A stretch of DNA of 40,735 bases. Source: an uncultured Ralstonia sp. GTDB lineage: Bacteria; Pseudomonadota; Gammaproteobacteria; Burkholderiales; Burkholderiaceae. The position numbers were made by a program, and so were the translations under genes. Location of the stretch: contig CAJXMR010000023.1 in NCBI GenBank assembly GCA_913056305.1, forward strand, positions 1-40,735. The letters run 5' to 3'. Below the pieces are notes generated by a model. The model was given only the letters and a program-made list of their open reading frames with translations, did not search any database and was not told the origin of the DNA. How positions within the stretch are numbered: position 1 is the stretch's first letter; every line of letters starts with the position of its first letter. Shown in pieces: positions 1-7,991 of this stretch.

Positions 1-1
1 G

Positions 2-1279
2 ATGTTCACCTCGTTCTCGCTGCTGCTGGTGGTGGGCATTGCGCTGCTGATGCACAGCGTGGGCCTGTCGATGGCGCTCGGTGCCTTCATTGCCGGCGTG
101 CTGCTGGCCGACTCCGAATACCGCCACGCGCTGGAAACCGACATCGAGCCGTTCAAGGGCCTGCTGCTCGGGCTGTTCTTCCTGGCCGTCGGCATGTCGA
201 TCGACTTTGGCGTGCTGATGCGCCAGCCGCTGGCGGTGGCGGTGCTGGTGGTGGTGTTTCTGGTGGTGAAGATCGGCGCGCTGCGCCTGCTGGCGACGCG
301 CTTCGGCATCGCCCGTGGGCAGGCCTGGCTGTTTGCCTTCCTGCTGTCGCAGGGCGGCGAGTTCGCCTTCGTGGTGTTCGGGCCCAGCGTGGCGGGCGAG
401 GTGCTGGGCGCCGAGACGGCCGCCACGCTCAACCTGGTGGTGGCCTTGTCGATGGCGGCGACGCCGCTATTGCTGCTGTTCCACGACAAGATCCTGGTGT
501 CGCGCCTGACGGTGGGCAAGCGGCGCGCGCCCGATGCCATCGCGCCGCAGGACAACGCTGTCATCATCGCCGGCTTCGGCCGCTTCGGGCAGATCGTCGG
601 CCGCATGCTGTACAGCCAGGGCTATAGCGCCACCGTGCTCGACCATGATCCCGACCAGGTCGACATGCTGCGCCGCTTCGGCTTCAAGGTCTTCTATGGC
701 GACGCCACTCGCATGGACCTGCTCGAGACCGCCGGCGCCGATACCGCCCGCATGATGGTGGTCGCCATCGACGACATGGAGACCAGCCTGGAGATCGTCG
801 ACCGCGTGCGCGAGCGCTTCCCGCACCTGAAGCTGTACGTGCGGGCGCGCAACGTGTCGCACGTCTACCAGCTGCGCGATCGCGGTGTCGAGGTGATCGA
901 GCGCGAGATGTTCGAGGGCTCGCTGTTGCTTGGTCGGCGCGTGCTGGAAGGGCTGGGCAAGGAGCCCTACGAGGCGCACCGCATCGCCCAGACCTTCCGC
1001 CGCCACACGCTCAATTCGATGGACCAGGTCTACCCGGTCTACCGCGACCAGAAGAAGCTGGTCTCGCTCGCCCAGCAAGGGCGCGACGAGCTGGCCGAGA
1101 TGTTCCAGCGCGACCGCACCCAGCGCAAGCGCCTGCGCGAATCCGGCATGCCATGGGGCGAGGGCGATGCGCACAGCGCCACGCTGCAAGCGCCCGCCGA
1201 GCCCGAGCCCACCGACGAGATCGACCCCGGCCAGCCCATCGACTGCCCGGAGCGCGCCGGCATCCGCCGCGAAGATTGA
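2..1279 (+). CDS. Kef-type K+/H+ antiporter, C-terminal part (5' truncated by window)
   Basis: This is a monovalent cation:proton antiporter-2 family protein of the inner membrane, which exports K+ in exchange for H+ and is gated by its cytosolic nucleotide-binding domain. The visible 425 residues begin inside the membrane domain. Hydrophobic helices fill residues 1-160, including the family-typical segments GAFIAGVLLADSEYRH (about 27-42) and SQGGEFAFV (about 116-124). A TrkA-N (RCK) Rossmann domain follows, with GFGRFG at 191-196 and an acidic residue at the end of strand 2. E. coli KefB/KefC are about 600-620 residues, so roughly 200 N-terminal residues lie outside the window. The first ATG seen is internal. 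KefB, KefC and YbaL cannot be told apart here. Confidence 0.93.
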   Translation: MFTSFSLLLVVGIALLMHSVGLSMALGAFIAGVLLADSEYRHALETDIEPFKGLLLGLFFLAVGMSIDFGVLMRQPLAVAVLVVVFLVVKIGALRLLATRFGIARGQAWLFAFLLSQGGEFAFVVFGPSVAGEVLGAETAATLNLVVALSMAATPLLLLFHDKILVSRLTVGKRRAPDAIAPQDNAVIIAGFGRFGQIVGRMLYSQGYSATVLDHDPDQVDMLRRFGFKVFYGDATRMDLLETAGADTARMMVVAIDDMETSLEIVDRVRERFPHLKLYVRARNVSHVYQLRDRGVEVIEREMFEGSLLLGRRVLEGLGKEPYEAHRIAQTFRRHTLNSMDQVYPVYRDQKKLVSLAQQGRDELAEMFQRDRTQRKRLRESGMPWGEGDAHSATLQAPAEPEPTDEIDPGQPIDCPERAGIRRED

Positions 1280-1300
1280 TGACTGCGGCTGCGTGCCGCG

Positions 1301-2092
1301 TCAGCTGTAGACGCTGACGTTGCTGCCGACCGCGACCGAAGCCGCCGACTGGCCGCCCAGGCTTTGCGACAGCTTTTGCAGGAAATCCTGCAGCGTCACC
1401 GAACTGGTGCTCGACGAAGCGCTGGTCGACGAAGCGCTGGCGGTCGTGCTGGTCGTGCTCGTGCTACCGCTCGAAGTGCCTTGCGCGTCGCTCACCAGCT
1501 TCTGGAAGTCCGACTGCAGCGTCGACAGCGCGCTGTTGGACGACGTGTTCCCGCTGTTCAGTTGCGAGATCAGGCTCTGCAGGCCCGATGCCAGGTCCGA
1601 GCCGTAGCCGGACGTGTTGCTCGAGCTGGACGTGCTGCTGGTGCTGGCGCTCGAGGTGCTGTCACTGCTGCTGGCGCTCTTCAGTGCCGAGAACAGGTCG
1701 TGCGTGAGCTTGCGCATGTCCTGGCCGACGGTCGAGTTGCCGCTGTCATCGGGCGGCGGGGGCGGCGGCATATCGCCATCGGGCGGCGGCATCGATCCGT
1801 TGGCGGCGCTGGTGGAGGTGGTGCTGCCCGTTGCGCTTGTTGCGCTCGCTGCGCCGGTCGAGTCGGTTGACGAGGTGGAACTGCTGCCACTGGTGGACGA
1901 GGTGCCCGACAGGCCGAGCTGGCTGAGGGCCTGCTCGATCGCCTGCATGAAGTCGCCACCGCCGCCGTGCCGATGGCGGCGCACCGGCGTGGTGCTGGTG
2001 GCGTCGTCGGTGGAGCTGGTCGCGCTCGTACTGGTCGACGAGACTGCGCTCGTCGTATAGAGCGCGCTGCTGCTGATGGAAGAGATCGTCAC
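1301..2092 (-). CDS. Ser/Thr-rich low-complexity protein, function unknown
   Basis: A 263-residue protein made mostly of Ser and Thr tracts. Between them lie short amphipathic, helix-prone islands: near residues 45-60 (FMQAIEQALSQLG), a polyproline stretch (MPPPPPP) near 110, a helix around DLFSALKSA, then LASGLQSLISQL, LQSDFQKLV and a C-terminal TLQDFLQKLSQSLGG. The chosen start is GTG at 2092, giving MTISSISSS. An upstream ATG at 2167 would add 25 Arg/Pro-rich residues that do not match the protein's composition. There is no Sec signal peptide. The islands of similar helices in a Ser/Thr matrix suggest an extracellular or surface protein exported by a non-Sec route, but this is inference. 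I recognise no domain with certainty. It is convergent with the Kef gene, 21 bp away. Confidence 0.7.
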   Translation of the reverse strand: MTISSISSSALYTTSAVSSTSTSATSSTDDATSTTPVRRHRHGGGGDFMQAIEQALSQLGLSGTSSTSGSSSTSSTDSTGAASATSATGSTTSTSAANGSMPPPDGDMPPPPPPDDSGNSTVGQDMRKLTHDLFSALKSASSSDSTSSASTSSTSSSSNTSGYGSDLASGLQSLISQLNSGNTSSNSALSTLQSDFQKLVSDAQGTSSGSTSTTSTTASASSTSASSSTSSVTLQDFLQKLSQSLGGQSAASVAVGSNVSVYS

Positions 2093-2189
2093 GGTGTGCC
2101 CCCGGGAATTGGCGTGGTTGGTCCTGCTCCCGGATTGACGGCCGCGGCGGGGGCGGCCTGAAGGCACACACTGCGAAGACGGTGTGAAG

Positions 2190-2214
2190 AAAAAAGGAGC
2201 GCACCTGGCGCTCC
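2190..2214 (-). terminator. Intrinsic terminator of the DUF1835-type gene
   Basis: On the minus strand a perfect 7-bp stem (GGAGCGC/GCGCTCC) with a 5-nt loop is followed by six T residues. It lies 37 bp past the stop of the gene ending at 2251. Confidence 0.85.
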
Positions 2215-2250
2215 CCGACTGACTGGCACAACGGCAGGATGCCGCCGTTC

Positions 2251-3045
2251 TTAAACCGCCACGCTCACATTGCGGCGCAGCTCGCAGGTGGCCAGCGAAT
2301 CGGACTCGCCGCGCAGCAGCAACTGGCCGTTGCCGACCAGTTCACGGCAGCGCCAGAAGACGAACCAATCGCTGGCGAGCAGCCCGTCGATGGCGCCCAT
2401 GATGCTGGCGACCACGTCACGGGCGCTGGCCCAGTCGGTCGGCACGTGTTCGAGGATCACCTCGTCGACGGTGGCGTACGACACCGGCACCAGCGTATTG
2501 CCTTTCCACAGCCGCACGTCGGCGTTCTCGCGCACGGTCTGCTGCCACTCGTAGGCCAGGCGCCCGATGCGCAGCACCGAGACCGGGGCGATGGTGGAGA
2601 AGCGCCGCGCCAGCCGCGCCCCCGGATACATGCCGATGGTGGTGAGCGCCCCCTGGCTGCCGGGCATCTCCAGCTCGCGCATGTCCATGCCGATTTCGTT
2701 GATCCGCTGCGGCGACTGGCACAGGTGGAAGGCCACCCGGCGCAGCATCAGCTGGTCCGACGCGCTCTGCCCATGCCAGAGCGCGACCTCCGTGGTCTGA
2801 TCGCGCAGATCGGCAAGCGACGCCAGCGCGTCGTGCATCTCGGCGGCAAAGTCGATCTTGCTGTTGGGGGCGACGCGCTGCCAGAAGCCCGAACGCGCCA
2901 TGGCGGCGCCGTCGACGTCGGCCAGCGGCCCGACGGCGAGATCGTCGCGCAAGACCACAACGGAATCGGGGCGGCCAGCCTGTGCGAGCGCCTGCTTGAG
3001 CGTGGCGCCGGCAACATCGCCGTTGACGACATGGATGTATTGCAT
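2251..3045 (-). CDS. DUF1835 domain-containing protein
   Basis: A soluble protein of 264 residues. It opens with MQYIHVVNGDVAGATLK, the N-terminal motif of the DUF1835 family (His-Val-x-Asn-Gly-Asp), followed by VVVLRDDLAVGPL. The C-terminal half (about 150-264) has the mixed alpha/beta character of the DUF3658 domain often fused to it. The function of this family is unknown. The gene is monocistronic, with its own terminator downstream at 2190-2214, and is divergent from the M20 peptidase gene with a gap of about 190 bp. The ATG at 3045 is the first start and agrees with the conserved N-terminus. Confidence 0.85.
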   Translation of the reverse strand: MQYIHVVNGDVAGATLKQALAQAGRPDSVVVLRDDLAVGPLADVDGAAMARSGFWQRVAPNSKIDFAAEMHDALASLADLRDQTTEVALWHGQSASDQLMLRRVAFHLCQSPQRINEIGMDMRELEMPGSQGALTTIGMYPGARLARRFSTIAPVSVLRIGRLAYEWQQTVRENADVRLWKGNTLVPVSYATVDEVILEHVPTDWASARDVVASIMGAIDGLLASDWFVFWRCRELVGNGQLLLRGESDSLATCELRRNVSVAV

Positions 3046-3237
3046 GGCGGCAATTGTAGCGACAGTGTCATCGGCGTGCTCTCGTTTTGCGCAGGTCTGC
3101 CGATATTCCTTTGCGCGGCGTCAGAGGTCCCATCCGTAGGGGGAATGGCGCCCCAGGCAACGCTCAGGCACCCGTGCGAAAATCGCGCCTTTGTTGCAAA
3201 CCATAACGAACCGGAACGAGTCGGTGAGGAACCATTC

Positions 3238-4548
3238 ATGAAGACCATGTCGATCGCGCGGGGCATGCGCCCGGCCATGTTGGCGCTGCTGCTGGCCGCG
3301 GGCGCGCTGGCCTCGGGGCAGGCGGCCGCCGTGCCGCCCGCCGAGATCTACAAGCGCGCCCAGCAGGAGAAGCCGGCGCTGATCGACACCATGAAGACGC
3401 TGGTCTCGATCGAATCCGGCAGCAAGGACATCGAGGGCCTGGACAAGATCGCCGGCGTGATTGCCGATCGCCTGCGCCTGCTCGGCGGCGACGTCAAGCT
3501 GGTCGACCCGAGCGAGCACGCCTACCGCATGGCCGACACGCCCGAGAAGATCGGCAAGATGGTGCTGGCGCGCTTCAAGGGCGACGGCAAGCGCAACATC
3601 ATGCTGATCGCGCACATGGACACGGTGTACCTGAAGGGCATGCTCGCGCAGCAGCCGTTCCGCATCGACGGTGAGCGCGCCTACGGTCTGGGCATCGCCG
3701 ACGACAAGAATGGCGTGGCGGTCATCCTGCACACCGTGGCGATCCTGCAGGCGGTGGGTTTTAAGCAATATGGCACGCTCACCGTGCTGATCAACGGCGA
3801 TGAGGAGATCAGCTCGCCGGGCGCGCGCGCCATGCAGGCCAAGCTGGGCGCCGAGCAGGACGCCGTGTTCTCCTGCGAAGGCACCCGCGTGAACGCCGAC
3901 AAGCTGTCGCTGGCCACCAGCGGCATCGGCGCCATCCTGCTGGATGTGAAGGGCAAGGCCTCGCACGCCGGCGGCGCCCCGGAGCAGGGCCGCAACGCGC
4001 TGTATGAACTGTCGCACCAGGTGCTGCAGATGCGCGACCTGTCCAACCCGCAGACCGGCCTGAAGGTCAACTGGACGGTCGCCCAGGCGGGTACCAACCG
4101 CAACGTGATCCCGGCCGTGGCCAGCGCCCAGGCCGACGTGCGCCTGCTGCGCGCGGCCGACGCCGACAAGCTGGAGCAGATGGTGGGCGAGCGCATCAAG
4201 AACAAGCTGATCCCGGATGCGCAGGTGACGGCCAAGTTCGAGCGCCGCCGCCCGCCGCTGGAAGCGACGCCCGCGTCGCGCGCGCTGGCCGAGCACGCCC
4301 AGAAGATCTATGGCGAACTCGGCAAGACGCTTGAGATCGACGACAAGGCCGAAGGCGGTGGGACGGACGCCGCATTTGCAGCGTCCAAGACCCAGGCGCC
4401 GGTCATCGAACGCTTCGGCCTGGCGAGCTTTGGCGCGCACTCGAACGATGCGGAATACGTCGACCTGAACTCCATCGTGCCGCGTCTGTACCTGCTCACG
4501 CGCATGGTGATGGATGTGTCACGCGACCGCGTGGGCGTGACCAAGTAA
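3238..4548 (+). CDS. Exported M20 family metallopeptidase (glutamate carboxypeptidase type)
   Basis: A 436-residue zinc exopeptidase of the M20/ArgE-CPG2 family. The start is ATG 3238, with GTGAGGA 7-8 nt upstream. A typical Sec signal peptide (about 1-31, ending AAA) directs it to the periplasm. The metal site is complete: His126 and Asp128 in AHMDTV, bridging Asp in GIADDKNG (155-156), the catalytic Glu pair in NGDEE (189-190) and the late His in GAHSNDAEY. The dimerisation or lid domain lies at about residues 220-330 (GKASHAGGAPEQG). Homologues such as Pseudomonas carboxypeptidase G2 remove C-terminal glutamate from folates and peptides. The actual substrate here is not shown by the sequence. 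The open frame extends much further upstream, but that part is antisense to the DUF1835 gene. Confidence 0.92.
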   Translation: MKTMSIARGMRPAMLALLLAAGALASGQAAAVPPAEIYKRAQQEKPALIDTMKTLVSIESGSKDIEGLDKIAGVIADRLRLLGGDVKLVDPSEHAYRMADTPEKIGKMVLARFKGDGKRNIMLIAHMDTVYLKGMLAQQPFRIDGERAYGLGIADDKNGVAVILHTVAILQAVGFKQYGTLTVLINGDEEISSPGARAMQAKLGAEQDAVFSCEGTRVNADKLSLATSGIGAILLDVKGKASHAGGAPEQGRNALYELSHQVLQMRDLSNPQTGLKVNWTVAQAGTNRNVIPAVASAQADVRLLRAADADKLEQMVGERIKNKLIPDAQVTAKFERRRPPLEATPASRALAEHAQKIYGELGKTLEIDDKAEGGGTDAAFAASKTQAPVIERFGLASFGAHSNDAEYVDLNSIVPRLYLLTRMVMDVSRDRVGVTK

Positions 4549-4591
4549 CACCTCGGCGTGCGGGTGGGGTGACAACATTCCACCCATCGCG

Positions 4592-4648
4592 GCGACACGG
4601 GACGGTAGCTTGATCGGTTTTCCACCGATCCGCTCCGTCCCGTGTCGC
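4592..4648. repeat. Long inverted repeat overlapping the porin start codon
   Basis: Perfect 14-nt arms (4592-4605 and 4635-4648, GCGACACGGGACGG and its complement) enclose a second perfect 6-bp stem (4612-4617/4625-4630) and a 3-bp AGC/GCT step. Together they make one long hairpin with a 7-nt loop. There is no T-run, so it is a poor intrinsic terminator for the peptidase gene. The right arm contains the GTG start at 4642. Confidence 0.85.
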
Positions 4649-5725
4649 GTTATCTCTTTCGTTACCCCGCCGTACGCGCGGGGGCGCTGTTCGCCCTGTT
4701 GTCGTCTCCCGCGCTGGCCGAGTCCGGCGTGTCGGTATCCGGTTTCATCGATGCCGGCGTGTACCACATGAGCGACCGGCCGACCGCGGTCGGCTCCATC
4801 CAGCCCAGCTCCATCACGCTCAAGGGGCGCGAGGATCTTGATGGCCTTGGCCTTGGCCTTGGCCAGGGCTGGGCTGGGCTGGGCTGGGCTGGGCTGGGCT
4901 GCCGTCTTCAATCTCACCAACCGGTTCAACCTGGGGGATGGCCGCCAGAGTCCGAACGGCGCGTCGCCCTTGTTCTACGGCGAATCGACCGTCGGCATCG
5001 CTGGCCCATTCGGGTCGCTGCGCGCCGGCCGCGGCATGACGCCCATGTGGGTGTTCGACGAGCGCTACGATCCGTGGGCCAACTACCAGATCGTCAGCTC
5101 GATTGCGTGGTATGTGTTCCACCCGTCCTATCGCACCGATCCTTACAACAACGGCGCCTTCGGTGACGTCTCACGCCTGAACAATGGCCTGTTCTATGAC
5201 TCGCCTACATGGCAGGGCTGGCATGCCCACGCCAGCGTGGGTGTGGACAAGCACACTGCGCCAGACGTGTTCGGCAACGTTGACCAGGTCCGCCCCGTTG
5301 CCGCCTCGCTCAATTACGACGCGGGCCCATGGTCCGGCATGCTTACCGCCGAGCGCAATTCCGCACGCGACAACACCTGGTTTGCCGGCGTCACCTATGA
5401 CGTTGGCGCCGTCAAGGTGATGGGCTCGTACAGTCAGACACGCTTGTCCGCCGCCAGCCAGACATTCCTGGGCGACGCCACTGCCCGCCGCACGGCGGCC
5501 ACGCTGGGCGCAGCATGGAACCTCAGCGGTGCGGTCACGCTCAAGGCCGGCATCGGCCGCGACTTCCAGGGCTATGGCGCCGACGGCCTGACCGACTACG
5601 CCAGCCTTGGCGCGGACTACGCGCTCTCCAAACGCAGCACGCTCTATGTCAGTGGTGGGGTGCAGAAAGGGGCGCGTGTGTCCGATATCCGCCGCATCGG
5701 CGCCGGTATGTCGCATACGTTCTGA
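4642..5725 (+). pseudogene. Outer-membrane porin, frame broken at a pentanucleotide repeat (probably phase-variable, OFF)
   Basis: A 16-stranded-type Gram-negative porin. The N-terminal part (GTG 4642) encodes a signal peptide ending ALA at residue 26, then VSVSGFIDAGVY and ITLKGREDL. The rest of the barrel (VFNLTNRFNLGDGRQ onward, to a C-terminal HTF) is read one frame away, ending at 5725. The switch between frames falls in 4842-4900, where GGCCTT units are followed by seven GGGCT units. In homologous porins this spot is a short GGL/AAVF junction, so the repeats are an insertion. Gaining one pentamer, or losing two, restores a single frame of 362 or 357 codons, a normal porin length. The start codon lies inside a large hairpin and has no clear ribosome-binding site. 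It could instead be a dead gene. Confidence 0.8.
4866..4900. repeat. Simple sequence repeat, 7 x GGGCT (preceded by GGCCTT x3)
   Basis: Seven uninterrupted copies of the pentamer GGGCT occupy 4866-4900. Just upstream, 4843-4860 holds three copies of the hexamer GGCCTT. The pentamer array lies exactly where the two porin frames separate, and 5 is not a multiple of 3, so slippage would change the frame. The hexamer array would not. Confidence 0.95.
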
Positions 5726-5783
5726 GACCGTCGGCGCGCCAGCCCTCTATATAAGACACCGTCGCGCGCTTGCGGCGGGCATG

Positions 5784-5817
5784 AAAAAGCCCCGCGCGGC
5801 GCGATGCCAGCGGGGCT
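5784..5817 (-). terminator. Intrinsic terminator of the small repeat-protein gene
   Basis: On the minus strand the stem AGCCCCGC/GCGGGGCT (5810-5817 and 5789-5796) is followed by five T residues (5784-5788). It lies 70 bp after the stop at 5888, and between convergent genes. Confidence 0.85.
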
Positions 5818-5887
5818 CGAGAGGGCCAAAGGCGGGAAATGGAGGATGCCTGGAGACCGGCCCGGAACCAGGGTGCCGATCAACCGA

Positions 5888-6172
5888 TCAGTTCGGCACC
5901 GGATAGCCGTAGACCGTGCCGCCGCCTTCGCGGGCGCGGCCGGCCGGGTCGCTGCGCATGCCTTCGGTGTACGGATCGAACCGGCTGCTGCGCGCGCCTT
6001 CGGTGTAGGTGTCGAAGCGTCCGGAGCGGGCGCCATCGCTGTAGACATCAAAACGCGAGTCCCGCGCGGCCTGGCCGAACACTTCGATACGGCTGGCCTG
6101 CGCCCATGCGCTGCCCGCCGCAAGGGCGCCTGCTGCCACCAGCGCGGCAATACCAATGTGCTTGAGTCGCAT
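5888..6172 (-). CDS. Small exported protein with 12-residue ARSxRFDxYTEG repeats
   Basis: A 94-residue protein. The start is ATG 6172, with a strong GAAGGAG 8 nt upstream. A Sec signal peptide (about 1-24, ending SAWA) precedes three tandem 12-residue units at 36-47, 48-59 and 60-71, with a fourth partial copy (MRSDP). Each unit reads A-R-[DS]-x-R-F-D-x-Y-[TS]-[DE]-G. The tail is Gly-rich and ends YGYPVPN. The Asp/Glu/Tyr pattern could bind a cation or stack as a short beta structure, but I cannot name the family. It is a single gene with its own terminator. Confidence 0.82.
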   Translation of the reverse strand: MRLKHIGIAALVAAGALAAGSAWAQASRIEVFGQAARDSRFDVYSDGARSGRFDTYTEGARSSRFDPYTEGMRSDPAGRAREGGGTVYGYPVPN

Positions 6173-6662
6173 GGCGAACTCCTTCTTCAACTGATTTTCG
6201 GTGCTGTTTTGGGTGCGTGGTCTTGTCATGTCCTGCCACGGCCTGAAGCGTAGGCGAGCTGCCCCACGGTATCCACGGCGGTGCGACGAACGGTTTGTTG
6301 TGGGCGCCGAAATGATGCAAGCCGGCGTGGGTGACCCATCCGGCAAGTTGGTGCTTAGGCAATCGCTACGCCTTTTTGCCTAATCAAGATCCTGTTTCAA
6401 ACAGCGCCGTCAATATTGATGCACCACAGCAGGGCACGACGAGCCGGCAAGCCTTGCCGGAGGCCGCTTTGGTGCGTCGCATCAAGAGCGATGCGTGCGT
6501 ACCACACTTGGGCGGTGGATTCTGTGAATTGCTTTGCCCGGGCTAAGGGCTTTTGTTAAATTTGCGCGGCACTTCCGACACGGAAGTAAGGAAATCTGGA
6601 GGAGCCCACCCTCATGCACACGGGGGCGGGTGTTGAGACAACTCTTTTTATTACGAGCCCAC
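6173..6662. other. 490-bp intergenic region upstream of the intact porin
   Basis: This region separates the divergent repeat-protein and porin genes. It holds a short dyad at about 6443-6459 (CCGGCAAGCCTTGCCGG), a hairpin CTTCCG-acac-GGAAG near 6569-6583, and then GGAGGAG at about 6599-6605, placed 9 nt before an ATG at 6614 that opens a frame overlapping the porin. I see no convincing longer gene in it. Confidence 0.5.
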
Positions 6663-7826
6663 ATGAAAAAGTCTGCCATTCTGGTTGCAGTCGGCGCCCT
6701 GTTCGCAGGTTCGGCCTACGCCCAATCGAGCGTGACGCTGTACGGTATTGTCGATACCACCATTCACTACACCACCAACGCCAATGCCAACGGCAACAGC
6801 CTGCTGCAGATGGACAACGGTGCGGTGTCCAACAGCCGTTGGGGCCTGAAGGGCTCGGAAGACCTGGGCGGCGGCAACAAGGCTCTGTTCGTGCTGGAAA
6901 GCGGTTTTGACCCGCAAACCGGTCGCGCTAACGGCGGTGGCCTGTTCAACCGTCAATCGTTCGTGGGCCTGTCCAACAAGGACTATGGCACGCTGACGGC
7001 TGGCCGCCAGTACAACTTCGGCTTCTCGATGGGCGGCAACTTCGACCCGCTGGGCGTGGGTAACTACCTCGAGAACTCGTGGGTGTACTACGGCATCACC
7101 GGCCTGCGCGTGTCGAACATGCTGAAGTACGAAGGCAAGTGGAACGGCCTGTACGTTGGCCTGGGCTACGGCTTCGGCCAAGCCGCCGGCAGCACGGCCG
7201 ACAACCGCTACCTGGGCGGTGCCGTGTCGTACGAATTCGGCCCGGCCATGATCGGCGCCTTCTACCAGCAACAGCAAGATTCCACCACTGCCGGCAACAA
7301 GCAGAAGGTGTGGGGTCTGGGCGGTAACTACACCGTCGGCCCGGTCAAGCTGTTCGCCGGCTATATCGACAGCAGCGACGGCACCGGCTGCACGAACGCG
7401 GGCTTCGGCTATGGCGGTTGCGCTGGCGACCGCGCTACCCTTGGTTTGAATACGAACGACGCGCAGGCGCCGTTCACCGCTGCAGCACTGGGCGCGGGCG
7501 CAGTGCCGGGCGCAACCAAGCGTCGTGACCACGTTGGCCTGGGCGGCGTGACGTACCAAGTCACCCCGGCGCTGGCACTGACGGGCGCGTTCTACTACGA
7601 CAGCATCAGCAACGCTGCGCTGATCGCAGGCGACACCGGCAAGCGCTACACCGGCGTGCTGCTGGCTGAGTACGCGCTGTCCAAGCGCACCCAAGTGTAT
7701 GGCACGGTTGCCTACGACAAGGCCAAGGATGCTGCTGTCCCCGAAATGGCGGGCGGCACGGCCAACGGCCAGAACGCCAAGACCAACCAAGTTGGCGCTG
7801 GCGTGGGTATCCGCCACATCTTCTAA
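6663..7826 (+). CDS. Outer-membrane porin, Burkholderiaceae (OmpC-like) type
   Basis: A 387-residue general-diffusion porin. It has a signal peptide MKKSAILVAVGALFAGSAYA followed by QSSVTLYGIVDTTIHY, the standard first strand of beta-proteobacterial trimeric porins. NSRWGLKGSEDLGGG (strands 2-3) and NRQSFVGLSNKDYGTLTAGRQ follow. The eyelet-forming loop 3 is around residues 115-140, and the protein ends with the expected aromatic residue (IRHIF). The start is ATG 6663, which gives the signal peptide directly. The ribosome-binding site in front of it is poor, and the best Shine-Dalgarno sequence lies about 60 nt upstream. A strong bidirectional terminator follows. Codon use is smoother than in the broken porin at 4642, suggesting this is the highly expressed one. 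Confidence 0.95.
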   Translation: MKKSAILVAVGALFAGSAYAQSSVTLYGIVDTTIHYTTNANANGNSLLQMDNGAVSNSRWGLKGSEDLGGGNKALFVLESGFDPQTGRANGGGLFNRQSFVGLSNKDYGTLTAGRQYNFGFSMGGNFDPLGVGNYLENSWVYYGITGLRVSNMLKYEGKWNGLYVGLGYGFGQAAGSTADNRYLGGAVSYEFGPAMIGAFYQQQQDSTTAGNKQKVWGLGGNYTVGPVKLFAGYIDSSDGTGCTNAGFGYGGCAGDRATLGLNTNDAQAPFTAAALGAGAVPGATKRRDHVGLGGVTYQVTPALALTGAFYYDSISNAALIAGDTGKRYTGVLLAEYALSKRTQVYGTVAYDKAKDAAVPEMAGGTANGQNAKTNQVGAGVGIRHIF

Positions 7827-7853
7827 TCGACGCTGTCACTCGATTGGGAATGG

Positions 7854-7878
7854 AAAAGGCGCCTTCGGGCGCCTTTTT
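7854..7878. terminator. Bidirectional intrinsic terminator between porin and kdpE
   Basis: AAAAGGCGCC-ttcg-GGCGCCTTTTT: a GC stem flanked by A-run and T-run, serving the porin on the plus strand and kdpE on the minus strand. Confidence 0.9.
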
Positions 7879-7991
7879 CTTTGTGGGTGCCAGCAGTCGC
7901 CGCAGCTGGGCGTCGGATCTGTAATCCGCGCGGAATATGACTGCAACGGCCGCGTCGCGCGCGGCCGGCATCCAGGAACAATGCGAGGGGC

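Noticed and set aside
2239-3237. N-terminal extension of the M20 peptidase frame by 333 codons
   Set aside because: It is antisense to the DUF1835 gene. The signal peptide and Shine-Dalgarno fix the start at 3238.
4843-4900. CRISPR-like repeat
   Set aside because: Units of 5 and 6 nt are contiguous with no spacers, inside a coding region. No CRISPR array was seen anywhere in the window.
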